The notes below the pieces were generated by a model. It did no database searches. It was given only the letters and a program-made list of their open reading frames with translations, and was not told where the DNA came from. DNA of 64,000 bases, from contig CANMSB010000006.1 in NCBI GenBank assembly GCA_947500445.1, forward strand, positions 62,001 through 126,000, given 5' to 3'. Below, one piece after another: positions 44,269-53,609 of this stretch. The position numbers and the translations under genes were made by a program. Position 1 is the first letter of the stretch. Every line of letters starts with the position of its first letter. This DNA is from an uncultured Flavobacteriaceae bacterium. GTDB lineage: Bacteria; Bacteroidota; Bacteroidia; Flavobacteriales; Flavobacteriaceae.

Positions 44269-44724
44269 ATGGCCAAATCACAACAGACCTATAATAAAAC
44301 GGAGAAGGAAAAACAGCGCCGTAAAAAAAGGGAAGAAAAACAAAAACGTAAAGAAGCCCGAAAGGCAGAGGCAAAGGAAAAAGGAGGAGGAATTCAGTTT
44401 GCTTATGTAGACCATAACGGTAATTTAACGGATACCCCACCGGATCCTTCCGAAAAAATAGCGATCGAGGCGGAAGATATTGTTTTGGGAATTCCAAAAA
44501 AGGAAGAGACCGACGAAGATAAATTCAATCCGATCAGAAATGGAAAAGTTTCGTTCTTCGATCACTCCAAAGGTTTTGGTTTTATTATCGATTCTGAAAA
44601 CAATGAAAAATACTTCACCCATGTCAGTGGTCTTATCGACGAGATTACCGAAAACGATATGGTGAGCTTTGAATTGGAAAAAGGTGCCCGTGGCATGAAC
44701 GCCGTTCGGGTCAAGAAAATCTGA
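44269..44724 (+). CDS. Cold-shock-domain protein with basic N-terminal extension
   Basis: This 151-residue protein has a lysine- and arginine-rich N-terminal coil (about residues 8-38) and a C-terminal cold-shock domain (about 88-151) with G-K-V-S-F-F-D-H-S-K-G-F-G-F-I and F-T-H-V-S-G-L. Cold-shock domains bind single-stranded nucleic acid and act as RNA chaperones. The basic coil probably adds non-specific RNA or ribosome affinity. The middle linker is acidic. Confidence 0.9.
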   Translation: MAKSQQTYNKTEKEKQRRKKREEKQKRKEARKAEAKEKGGGIQFAYVDHNGNLTDTPPDPSEKIAIEAEDIVLGIPKKEETDEDKFNPIRNGKVSFFDHSKGFGFIIDSENNEKYFTHVSGLIDEITENDMVSFELEKGARGMNAVRVKKI

Positions 44725-44730
44725 TAGCGC

Positions 44731-46080
44731 CTAAAAAAGCATGGTGAAAGCGGTTCCGCTTTCCGGGGTGGAGTGTACCTTCATTCCCCCTCCGTGCAAA
44801 TGCATAATTTGTTTTGATAAGCTCAACCCTATTCCGGTTCCCGAGTCTTTAGTGGTGAAAAACGGGACAAATATCTCATCGATCAGGTCGGCAGGTATTC
44901 CGGGACCATTGTCCCAGACCGTTAAGTACTTTTGGCCCTTACCGGTCTCTCCCGCTTGAATGCGCACTTTTCCATTTTCCTGACCCTTTAATGACTGTAA
45001 CGCATTTTTTACCAAATTGATCAGGTTTTGGGTAATCTGTTTTTCGTCGATAAAAAGTGATAGGCCTTCCGGTTTTACTTCCACTGCTATTTCGTTCATT
45101 TCTTGAATATTATCCGGGGTCATCAACAATTTCACTTTATCCAATAAGTTCATTACCGGAACCAGTTTTTTGTCCGGTTTTGGGACGCTAAGGAAACTAC
45201 GGTACGACTGTACGAAATCCATAAGGTTTCCGCCCTGTTCTTTGATTACTTCCAATCCTTTTGCTGTATTTACAATATGGTCCTGCCTAACATCCGAAAG
45301 GGCGACCGGTTCGTTTTTGTTCTTAAAGTACTTTAAAATCGATTCCGAAATAGATGTAATAGGTGTAATGGTGTTCATTATTTCATGGGTCAACACCCGA
45401 ATAAGGCGCACCCAGGAATCGGTTTCCTTTTCGTCCAATTCCTTATGAATGTCCTGTACCGTTACAAGCAATAGCGCTTCACCGTCAACATTAATGGCGG
45501 TCGCTTTCAGCGCGAGCTGGGAGTTTTCCCTTTCGTTCGAAAGTTGAAATACTTTCCCGTCAAAGGGTTCAAGATCGGCGAACAGGGCATACAATTTTGT
45601 ATCGATCTGGTTGAACTGCTTTACGTGGTTCAAGGGATGATAATTCAAAAGCTTTTCTACCGTACCATTGGCGAACAAGATATGTCCTTTGGAATTGATG
45701 GTCAGGATTCCGATGGCGGCCTGGCGTATGATTTCCTGATAGTAGTGTTCTTGGGACTGCTTTTTCAAGTGGATGTCTTGAATCATTCCGTTGAGCATGT
45801 TCAGACTATGATTTAACTCTTTTAACGATTTTACACTCAATTTTTCCGGAAAACGAAGGGTAAAATCCTCGTTCTTTATAGCATCAAAAAAATAGGCGAT
45901 CTTCCTATTGGTCTGATTGATATATTGGATGAGTACATAGGTTTGGATACCCAAAAGGAACAGCAGAAAACCGCTCAACAGGTACCGTTCCTTAAAATAA
46001 AAGGATGCCGTCAACAAAGCGGTGAGCGAAATGACGACGATACGTATGATCAACTGTATGTAAATGTTACGACTTACCAT
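44731..46080 (-). CDS. Sensor histidine kinase, NtrB/NtrY-like
   Basis: This 449-residue kinase has two N-terminal membrane helices (about 10-25 and 34-53), a PAS-type domain (about 115-215), a dimerisation/phosphoacceptor helix with His232 (L-T-H-E-I-M-N-T), and an ATPase domain with N-L-V-K-N-A-L, D-N-G-P-G-I and G-T-G-I-G-L-S-L motifs. It is transcribed after the sigma-54 regulator, three bases downstream, so they form a two-component pair. The efflux locus is divergent, so export is a likely output. Confidence 0.93.
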   Translation of the reverse strand: MVSRNIYIQLIIRIVVISLTALLTASFYFKERYLLSGFLLFLLGIQTYVLIQYINQTNRKIAYFFDAIKNEDFTLRFPEKLSVKSLKELNHSLNMLNGMIQDIHLKKQSQEHYYQEIIRQAAIGILTINSKGHILFANGTVEKLLNYHPLNHVKQFNQIDTKLYALFADLEPFDGKVFQLSNERENSQLALKATAINVDGEALLLVTVQDIHKELDEKETDSWVRLIRVLTHEIMNTITPITSISESILKYFKNKNEPVALSDVRQDHIVNTAKGLEVIKEQGGNLMDFVQSYRSFLSVPKPDKKLVPVMNLLDKVKLLMTPDNIQEMNEIAVEVKPEGLSLFIDEKQITQNLINLVKNALQSLKGQENGKVRIQAGETGKGQKYLTVWDNGPGIPADLIDEIFVPFFTTKDSGTGIGLSLSKQIMHLHGGGMKVHSTPESGTAFTMLF

Positions 46081-46083
46081 AAT

Positions 46084-47454
46084 TTAGATTGCGGATCCCG
46101 ACTTTTTCAATTTGTTATATAGGGTTTGCCTTGAAATACCCAGTTGTTCTGCAGCTGCGCTGTGATTGCCATTGTGTTGGTCCAAAGCTTCCATGATCAT
46201 CAACAATTCCATTGCTTCCAAAGTAACGGGACCTGTTCCTTTTTTCGGTGATACCGCGTTGTTTAAGGGAAAGTCCGTAGGTTTTAATATAGTACCCTCC
46301 GAAAGTATGACCGCGCGTTCCACAGTATGTAGCAATTCCCTGATATTTCCGGGCCAACCATAGGTTTTTAATTTTTCTTGTGCAGCTTGGTTTATTTTCA
46401 ATCTCTGTTTTCCATATTTTGAGGTAAACTTGTTCAAATAATGATCGGCCAGCAATAGGATATCTTCGTTACGTTCACGCAAGGGGGGAACTTCCACGCG
46501 TATGGTGTTGATACGGTAGAGCAGATCTTCCCGAAAAAGACCATCGGCGACCATTTGATCCAAGTTTACATTGGTGGCGCATATCAATCGGATATCGACG
46601 GAAATGGGTTTGTTCGAACCTACCCTGACTATGGTTTTATGTTGTATGGCCGATAATAGCTTGGCTTGGGTCTGTAGGGATAGGTTCCCGATCTCATCCA
46701 AAAACAAGGTGCCGCCATTGGCCGCCTCAAATTTACCTGCACGATCTTCCTTGGCATCGGTAAAGGCCCCCTTCATATGGCCGAAAAGTTCACTTTCGAA
46801 GAGGTTTTCGGAAATGGACCCCATATCTACGGATATAAATACCTCGTTCATACGCAAGGACTGTCCATGAAGCGCTCTTGCAATGAGTTCCTTCCCGGTA
46901 CCGTTTTCCCCGGTAACCAATACGTTGACATCCGTTTTGGCAACCTTGGAAACCAAGTGCAAGACCCCTTTTAAACTTTTGGAGTTTCCGATAATCGTGC
47001 TGCCCTGCTGGTTGATCACCTGTTTTAAATGGCTTTCCTTACGCTTTAACTGATCTACCTCTTTCTTCGATTTTCGAAGTTCATAGGCCGATTTTACCGT
47101 AGCCAATAGCTTATCGTTGTTCCATGGTTTTAAAACAAAATCGGCCGCCCCTTCCTTGAGTGCCTCTACGGCCAAGTCCACCGCACCATAGGCGGTCATC
47201 ATTATCACCGAAACCAAGGGTACCTTTTTCTTTATTTCGCGAAGCCAATAAAGCCCTTCGTTCCCGGTATTTACACCGGCGGAGAAGTTCATGTCCAACA
47301 AAATGATATCGCAATCCTTTAAACCGGGGTAGGAGCTTATTTGGTTGGGGTTGGATAAGGTACCGACTTCCTTATATTCGAATTGTAATAGAATTTCAAG
47401 GGCACTGAGCACACTCTTGTTATCATCGATAACCAAAATTTTGGCATTTACCAT
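46084..47454 (-). CDS. Sigma-54-dependent response regulator, NtrC family
   Basis: This 456-residue protein has a receiver domain (Asp54), a central AAA+ domain (about 145-375) with Walker A G-E-N-G-T-G-K-E and the sigma-54 contact loop G-A-F-T-D-A (the Bacteroidota variant of GAFTGA), and a C-terminal Fis-type HTH (about 420-455, S-A-A-A-E-Q-L-G-I-S-R-Q-T-L-Y). It activates sigma-54 promoters after phosphorylation by the adjacent kinase. It is the first gene of the pair, divergent from the TolC gene by 195 bases. Confidence 0.95.
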   Translation of the reverse strand: MVNAKILVIDDNKSVLSALEILLQFEYKEVGTLSNPNQISSYPGLKDCDIILLDMNFSAGVNTGNEGLYWLREIKKKVPLVSVIMMTAYGAVDLAVEALKEGAADFVLKPWNNDKLLATVKSAYELRKSKKEVDQLKRKESHLKQVINQQGSTIIGNSKSLKGVLHLVSKVAKTDVNVLVTGENGTGKELIARALHGQSLRMNEVFISVDMGSISENLFESELFGHMKGAFTDAKEDRAGKFEAANGGTLFLDEIGNLSLQTQAKLLSAIQHKTIVRVGSNKPISVDIRLICATNVNLDQMVADGLFREDLLYRINTIRVEVPPLRERNEDILLLADHYLNKFTSKYGKQRLKINQAAQEKLKTYGWPGNIRELLHTVERAVILSEGTILKPTDFPLNNAVSPKKGTGPVTLEAMELLMIMEALDQHNGNHSAAAEQLGISRQTLYNKLKKSGSAI

Positions 47455-47521
47455 TTGTATTGTCTCATTTAATGGTTAAAACTACGATTTGTATCCAATT
47501 AAAAATATCAGTTGTCCAATA

Positions 47522-47573
47522 TTTTGACAGTATTTGTAAAATTATTGTACAATTGCCTAAGTGTATGTCAAAA
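47522..47573. promoter_or_regulatory. Inverted repeats upstream of the efflux operon, candidate activator sites
   Basis: TTTTGACA (47522-47529) and TGTCAAAA (47566-47573) are perfect inverted copies, with ATTGTACAAT (47544-47553) in between. They are about 45-95 bases upstream of a sigma-54-like promoter, the expected location of NtrC-type enhancers. This assignment is inference. Confidence 0.4.
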
Positions 47574-47614
47574 ACAAAATTAATAACAAATTGATTTCCA
47601 GTAATTTAAAAACG

Positions 47615-47629
47615 TGGCACACCTATAGT
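47615..47629 (+). promoter_or_regulatory. Candidate sigma-54 promoter of the efflux operon
   Basis: TGGCAC at 47615-47620 matches the -24 element (TGGCAC), and ten bases after GG comes GT (47628-47629), where the -12 element has GC. The -24 match is perfect and the -12 match partial. It is 35 bases before the TolC ATG and fits the adjacent sigma-54 activator. Confidence 0.5.
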
Positions 47630-47649
47630 ATACCAATTGGCATACCAAT

Positions 47650-49002
47650 ATGAATATGCATTCTAAAATAACGACCTTAACAGTTGTACTTGTGCTGATC
47701 GGAAAGTTCGTTTTCGCTCAGGAGACTTGGACGTTGAACGATTGTGTGGACTATGCCTTGTCCAACAATTTACAACTCAAAGATTTTCAATATACCACGG
47801 ATTCGGGCAAGGAAACCTATCGTCAATCCGTTCGTGATTTATTACCGACCCTTAGCGGTAATGCGAGCTATACCGTAAATTTTGGAAGAAGCACGGATCC
47901 TTTTACCAACGATGTGGTTACCACCGATTTCTTTTCCAATAGTTATTCTTTGGAATCGTCAGTGGCTCTCTTCCAAGGTTTTCAGCGGATGCATACCATA
48001 AAAGCATCGAAATTTCTTTTTAAAGCGGCCAAAGAAGATGTACGCCAACAAAAATATCTTTTGGCGTTCCGGGTAATGCAAGCGTTTTACGATATCGCAT
48101 TTTTTGAAGGCTTGGTAAACATTTCAATGGAACAATTGCAGGTTTCACAAAACAACCAGCGGTTGGTGGAAAAGCAAATTGAATTGGGCCTAATGGCCGG
48201 TGCGGATCTATACGAGGCACAATCCCTTTTATTGACCGACAGTTTGAACCTCACCCAAAGTCAAAACCAGTTGGCTGCCGCAAGGCTTCGACTGGTGCAG
48301 GAAATGAACCTGGAAGACGTATCCGATATTACCATTCAGCCAAATTTTGCGGTCGATACAGATGAAAATTCCTTTAAAAAGATAGAAACGGATAGTATTT
48401 TTAAAGCGACCAAAGTTTTTTTACCCTTGTTGAAGGCAAGTACCCTAAGAGCAAAGGCGGCGCGCAAACAATTGGGAGCGGCACGCGGACAATTATATCC
48501 CTCACTTTCCCTTTTCGGAGGTATTGGAACGGGCTATTTTGAAACCACACGGGACACACTCGGTGCCACTATTCCTTTTCGGGAACAATTTCGGGACAAT
48601 ACCTTTCAATTTATAGGGGTCAACCTAAGCATCCCCATCAGCAATCGATGGTCCGGCAGGTCCGGGGTAAAACAACGCAAAATCGACCGGTTGCGTGCCG
48701 ATAACAATGTGGCCATACAAGAACAAGTAGTGTACCAGACCATTCAAACCTTGGTACAGGAACACACGGCATTGCAGGTGGAGTTCAAACAGACCACCAA
48801 AAATATGGAAGCCCAGCGTTTGGCGTTTTCCATAGCACAAAAACGATATGAAAAAGGGCTCATCAACGCCATTGCCCTATTTACGGCAAAAAATTTGTTC
48901 GCTACCGCACAAAACCAACAGTTGCAGGCGCGGTTAAAATCGGAGGTGAATAAAAGCACCTTGGATTTTTACCGTGGACTGCCCGTATTCGGCATTCAGT
49001 AA
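47650..49002 (+). CDS. TolC-family outer-membrane efflux protein
   Basis: This 450-residue protein has a signal peptide (to about residue 23) and two long coiled-coil halves with paired outer-membrane-efflux repeats, starting W-T-L-N-D-C-V-D-Y-A-L. TolC trimers form the outer-membrane duct of tripartite exporters. It is the first gene of the efflux operon, followed 32 bases later by the HlyD-type adaptor. Confidence 0.94.
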   Translation: MNMHSKITTLTVVLVLIGKFVFAQETWTLNDCVDYALSNNLQLKDFQYTTDSGKETYRQSVRDLLPTLSGNASYTVNFGRSTDPFTNDVVTTDFFSNSYSLESSVALFQGFQRMHTIKASKFLFKAAKEDVRQQKYLLAFRVMQAFYDIAFFEGLVNISMEQLQVSQNNQRLVEKQIELGLMAGADLYEAQSLLLTDSLNLTQSQNQLAAARLRLVQEMNLEDVSDITIQPNFAVDTDENSFKKIETDSIFKATKVFLPLLKASTLRAKAARKQLGAARGQLYPSLSLFGGIGTGYFETTRDTLGATIPFREQFRDNTFQFIGVNLSIPISNRWSGRSGVKQRKIDRLRADNNVAIQEQVVYQTIQTLVQEHTALQVEFKQTTKNMEAQRLAFSIAQKRYEKGLINAIALFTAKNLFATAQNQQLQARLKSEVNKSTLDFYRGLPVFGIQ

Positions 49003-49034
49003 AAATGGACCATTACAACTAAACGATTTCAACT

Positions 49035-50285
49035 ATGGATATTAAATTGGAGAAAAAGAAAGGATTAAAGGCCAAGCACTATGGTTATATTGCTTTAGGC
49101 CTATTGCTTCTCTTTGCCGGTTATCAATTGCTGTTCGGAAATTCCGCATCGACGTTTCGGACCGAAAAGGACAAACTCTCCGTTGGCGAGGTAATACAAG
49201 GGAAGTTTGACGATTATATCACCATTAGCGGAACCGTTGCCCCGATTTCCACCATATATATGGATGCCTATGAAGGGGGAAGGGTTACCGAAAAACTGAT
49301 CGAAGAGGGCGCCACCGTAAAAAAGGGGGATATCATCTTGAAGTTGGAGAACATGAACCTGTATGAACAAATATTGGCAAGTGAAAGCAATTTGGCACTA
49401 AAACAGAACGATTTAAGATCTACAAAATTGACTTTCGATCAACGTCAGGTAGATGGTAGAAGATCATTGGCCACCGCAAGTACCGACTTACAGCGTTTGA
49501 AACGAAATTTTGAACAGAATAAAGCCCTTTTTGAAGAAGAGCTGATTTCCAGAGAGGTGTATCAGCTGTCCAAAGAAAATTACGAGCTGTCCCAAAAACA
49601 GCACGATATTATTAAATTACAGACGGAAAACGACGATCAATTGCGCAACACTTCGCTAACGGGATTGGACGCCGATCTGGCCCGAATGCAAAAAACATTG
49701 GGTATGGTCTATCAGCGTCTGGACCACCTGAACGTTAGGGCCCCCGCCGATGGTCAATTGGGCTTTTTGGATGCCGAAATCGGTCAGAATATCACTCAGG
49801 GACAACGCATAGGACAGGTAAACGTACTCACCGACTATAAGATCGAAGCTACCATAGATGAACATTACATCGATAGGGTCGTCCGCGATCTGACAGCAAT
49901 TTTGGAACGTAACGGTAAGGCATATCCCTTACGATTGCGAAAGGTATATCCAGAGGTGAGAAACGGAAAGTTCAAGGTAGATCTCGTTTTTACGGAAGCA
50001 AAACCGGAAACCATTCGAACGGGGCAGAATTACAACATCAAGTTACAGTTGGGCGAATCGTCCGAAGCGCTGTTATTGCCGAAAGGAAGCTTCTTTCAAA
50101 GCACCGGTGGGCAGTGGATCTTTGTGGTCGATCCCGATGGGGGAGAAGCGCTAAAACGCCCTATCCGTATCGGAAAACAAAACTCCCGATATTATGAAGT
50201 GTTGGAAGGACTGGACGCAGGAGAACGGGTAATTACCAGTAACTATGATAGCTTTGGGGACGCCGAAAAAATTGTATTGAAGTAA
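49035..50285 (+). CDS. HlyD/MacA-type periplasmic adaptor
   Basis: This 416-residue membrane-fusion protein has an N-terminal membrane anchor (about 16-33), a barrel-sandwich lipoyl half (G-G-R-V-T-E-K-L-I-E-E-G-A-T-V-K-K-G-D), a long coiled-coil hairpin (about 115-215), and a beta-barrel C-terminus. It bridges the ABC permease and the TolC duct. Its size and layout match adaptors of MacB-type systems. Confidence 0.92.
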   Translation: MDIKLEKKKGLKAKHYGYIALGLLLLFAGYQLLFGNSASTFRTEKDKLSVGEVIQGKFDDYITISGTVAPISTIYMDAYEGGRVTEKLIEEGATVKKGDIILKLENMNLYEQILASESNLALKQNDLRSTKLTFDQRQVDGRRSLATASTDLQRLKRNFEQNKALFEEELISREVYQLSKENYELSQKQHDIIKLQTENDDQLRNTSLTGLDADLARMQKTLGMVYQRLDHLNVRAPADGQLGFLDAEIGQNITQGQRIGQVNVLTDYKIEATIDEHYIDRVVRDLTAILERNGKAYPLRLRKVYPEVRNGKFKVDLVFTEAKPETIRTGQNYNIKLQLGESSEALLLPKGSFFQSTGGQWIFVVDPDGGEALKRPIRIGKQNSRYYEVLEGLDAGERVITSNYDSFGDAEKIVLK

Positions 50286-50377
50286 ACAAAAATAGTATGA
50301 TTTAAAAGTGTGCTATTCATCATAAACACATTGCTTGACAATGGGCAAGCAGGAACAAAAACTAAAATCGAACAATA

Positions 50378-51073
50378 ATGATACAAATTCAAAATTTAAA
50401 GAAAAGCTTTAGGACAGAGGAGGTGGAGACCCTTGCCCTGAACAACGTAAACCTACATGTTGAGAATGGGGAATTTGCGGCAATCATGGGACCATCTGGT
50501 TGTGGAAAATCGACCTTATTGAACATAATTGGAATGTTGGACAACCCCACCGAAGGGAGCTACCAGTTTGCGGGCCATGAGGTTGGCGGCCTTAAAGAGC
50601 GACAGCGGACCGAGCTGCGAAAGGGAAACCTCGGTTTTGTGTTCCAAAGCTTTAATTTGATCGACGAGCTTACCGTTTTTGAAAATGTGGAACTCCCGTT
50701 GATCTATCTTAAAATCGGAAAAGCGGAACGCAAAGCAAAGGTAATGGAGGTGCTCGAGCGAATGAAAATAGCGCATCGGGAAAAACACTTTCCGCACCAA
50801 CTTTCCGGTGGACAACAACAACGGGTCGCCATTGCCAGGGCGGTAGTCACCAATCCAAAATTGATCTTGGCGGATGAGCCTACCGGAAATCTTGACTCTA
50901 AAAATGGTATAGAAGTCATGAACCTGTTAACCGAACTCAACCAAGAGGGGACCACCATTGTGATGGTTACCCACTCCGATCGCGACTCGCACTACGCCCA
51001 TAGGGTCATCAACCTATTCGATGGGCAAATCGTTACCGAAAGTCAAAATAGGGCAGTGGGGGCCGTTATGTAA
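50378..51073 (+). CDS. ABC transporter ATPase, MacB/LolD type, canonical
   Basis: This 231-residue ATPase has Walker A G-P-S-G-C-G-K-S-T (about 38-46), signature L-S-G-G-Q-Q-Q-R, Walker B L-I-L-A-D-E-P-T and a canonical D-loop (G-N-L-D-S). It should drive the MacB-like permeases that follow. There is a second, divergent ATPase gene at the end of the same operon. Confidence 0.94.
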   Translation: MIQIQNLKKSFRTEEVETLALNNVNLHVENGEFAAIMGPSGCGKSTLLNIIGMLDNPTEGSYQFAGHEVGGLKERQRTELRKGNLGFVFQSFNLIDELTVFENVELPLIYLKIGKAERKAKVMEVLERMKIAHREKHFPHQLSGGQQQRVAIARAVVTNPKLILADEPTGNLDSKNGIEVMNLLTELNQEGTTIVMVTHSDRDSHYAHRVINLFDGQIVTESQNRAVGAVM

Positions 51074-51146
51074 CCGCGACCATAAGGAGTTTATTCATCA
51101 ATCAAATCATTTTTAAAGTACCCCGATCCATCATAAAACGAACATC

Positions 51147-53582
51147 ATGTTTAAAAATCATTTAAAGATCGCTTGGAGAAATCTTTTGAAGAACAAAGGG
51201 TTTACCATTATCAATATTGTAGGTTTAAGTATCGGGGTAGCCTCTTGTATCCTTATCGCCGTTTATATTTTACACGAAAGCAGCTATGATGCCCATGTCA
51301 AGAATGCCGATACCGTTTATCGCATGCTCAATAGGGATGCCCGTGACGGTAAAATTGCCGATGGCATCCATTTTTCGGCCAACACCGCAAGTACCTTACT
51401 TGCCGATTTTCCAGAAATCGTAAATGCGGGTAGAATTAATGACAATGATCTTTTTTATGGGGCGGGGAGTAACGAAATCCGTATCGATGGTAACCAGAAG
51501 CAACATCATGAAAAAGGTTTTGCCTATGCCGATCAGTCCATTATCGACATTATGGATGTTTCCATGGTGTATGGTGAAGCTTCCTCGGCTCTTGCGCAGC
51601 CCGGTAGTTTGGTCATCTCCCATAAAATGGCCAAAAAATACTTTGGTGAGCAAAATCCCATTGGCCGTTCCATATACCTGAACGGTAATGATTCGGAACC
51701 CTATCAGATCAATGGGGTGATGGAAGATTTTGCCAGCAATTCGCATATGGACTATGATTTCTTTATTTCCTTGAAAGGAGTGGAGTTCGGTGAAGGGGAA
51801 CAGACCCGATGGGTACAGAACAACTACTTTACCTATTTGCAATTAAAACCTGGAACGGATGCCCTGGCCTTTCAGGATAAAATGTCCGTACACCTGATAC
51901 AGAATTATATTCGTCCCGCATTGGAGGCCTCTGGCTTTGTAGTCCCCGAGGATGCCGGGGAGGTATTTAGCATGCGTTTGCAAAAACTAACGGACATCAA
52001 TTTACGGTCCGGTACCATTGGGTATGAGGCGAGCGTTCGGAACGACATCAAGATAATATGGATATTCGGGATAGTGGCATTGTTCATTCTTGTTATCGCG
52101 AGCATCAACTTTATCAACCTATCTACCGCCAAATCGGCCAACCGTGCAAAGGAAGTCGGGATCAAAAAAGTAGTGGGTTCACCCAGGGCGTATCTGATAG
52201 GGCAATTTTTGACAGAATCGGTGATGGTTACTATGATTGCCTTTATTTTCGGAATTGTACTTTCCTTTCTGGCCTTGCCCATGTTTCAGGACTTATCGGG
52301 CAAAACCTTAAAAATTCCGCTGACCCATCCCTATTTTCTGCCCATCATACTTGTCGGCGGTATACTTGTGGGTGTTTTGGCGGGCCTTTACCCCTCCTTT
52401 TATCTGTCACGCTTTAAACCGAGTGCCGTGCTTAAAGGTCGGTTGGCCACGGGAAGTAAATCCAGTGGCTTGCGCAGCGGATTGGTGGTACTCCAGTTTT
52501 CGATATCCATCGTATTGATCATTGGTACGCTTGTCGTAAATCAACAGATGAACTTTATATTGAATTCAAAGATAGGTTTTGAAAAAGATCAGGTTATTCA
52601 GCTCTATGGCACCAATATGTTGGGCGATAAAATTGACACCTTTAAATCGGAGCTTGAGGGAATCAACGGAGTGGCAAGTGTTAGCATTAGCGACTATTTG
52701 CCCATATCGGGAACCAAAAGGGACGGTAACGGCTTTGTAAACGAAGGTCGCGATAACATTGACGAAACGGTTTTCGGTCAGGCATGGGTCATCGATGAGG
52801 ATTACCTGGGTACACTGGGCATGACGCTGATATCCGGTCGAAACTTTTCGGAAGATAGGGCCTCTGACAACGAGGCGATCATCATTAATGAAACCATGGC
52901 ACAACGGCTGAACCTCAAAGATCCGATAGGTAAAAAAATATCCCGTTACGGTCGCTTATACGAAGTTATAGGAGTGGTAAAGGATTTTAACTTCGATAGT
53001 ATGAAGCAAAAAGTGGAACCGCTAAGCTTTTTTAGAGGAATCAGTCCCACGATAACCTCGGTGAAGGTAAGCACCGACGACCTTCCGGCTTTTCTGTCCG
53101 CGCTCAAGAAAAGTTGGGCCACCTTTATGCCGAACATGGATTTGCGGTATGCGTTTATGGACGATTCGTTTTCTAAAATGTACCAAAACGTAAGCCGTAT
53201 CAAAGCGATTTTTATCTCGTTCGCCGTTTTGGCCATTTTTGTGGCTTGCCTCGGCCTTTTTGCATTATCGGCGTTTATGGCGGAACAACGTCGTAAGGAA
53301 ATCAGCATACGCCTGGTATTGGGCGCTACGTTTAAAAACGTATACAAGTTGCTCACCTTCGACTTTTTAAAGCTTGTATTTATCGCCATTGTAATCGCTT
53401 CCCCCATTGCATGGTATGTCATGACCCGCTGGCTAGAAGATTATGCCTATCGCATTCAAATTACCTGGCAGTTGTTCGGCCTGGGCGCCCTCATTGCCAT
53501 AACGATCGCCATTTTCACTATAAGCTACCAATCGGTTCGTGCGGCGCTGGCGCAACCGGCAAAAAGCTTACGAACGGAATAA
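51147..53582 (+). CDS. MacB-like ABC permease 1 (811 residues)
   Basis: This permease has the duplicated layout MacB periplasmic core plus FtsX domain, twice: one N-terminal helix (about 20-42), periplasmic domain (about 50-285), three helices (to about 420), another helix, second periplasmic domain (about 455-670) and three C-terminal helices. The N-terminal K-I-A-W-R-N-L-L-K-N-K and C-terminal S-L-R-T-E segments are shared with the other three permeases. Such single-chain duplicates act as both halves of a MacB-type exporter. The substrate is unknown. Confidence 0.9.
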   Translation: MFKNHLKIAWRNLLKNKGFTIINIVGLSIGVASCILIAVYILHESSYDAHVKNADTVYRMLNRDARDGKIADGIHFSANTASTLLADFPEIVNAGRINDNDLFYGAGSNEIRIDGNQKQHHEKGFAYADQSIIDIMDVSMVYGEASSALAQPGSLVISHKMAKKYFGEQNPIGRSIYLNGNDSEPYQINGVMEDFASNSHMDYDFFISLKGVEFGEGEQTRWVQNNYFTYLQLKPGTDALAFQDKMSVHLIQNYIRPALEASGFVVPEDAGEVFSMRLQKLTDINLRSGTIGYEASVRNDIKIIWIFGIVALFILVIASINFINLSTAKSANRAKEVGIKKVVGSPRAYLIGQFLTESVMVTMIAFIFGIVLSFLALPMFQDLSGKTLKIPLTHPYFLPIILVGGILVGVLAGLYPSFYLSRFKPSAVLKGRLATGSKSSGLRSGLVVLQFSISIVLIIGTLVVNQQMNFILNSKIGFEKDQVIQLYGTNMLGDKIDTFKSELEGINGVASVSISDYLPISGTKRDGNGFVNEGRDNIDETVFGQAWVIDEDYLGTLGMTLISGRNFSEDRASDNEAIIINETMAQRLNLKDPIGKKISRYGRLYEVIGVVKDFNFDSMKQKVEPLSFFRGISPTITSVKVSTDDLPAFLSALKKSWATFMPNMDLRYAFMDDSFSKMYQNVSRIKAIFISFAVLAIFVACLGLFALSAFMAEQRRKEISIRLVLGATFKNVYKLLTFDFLKLVFIAIVIASPIAWYVMTRWLEDYAYRIQITWQLFGLGALIAITIAIFTISYQSVRAALAQPAKSLRTE

Positions 53583-53609
53583 TAGGGAATTCATTATTAA
53601 AAAAAAACC

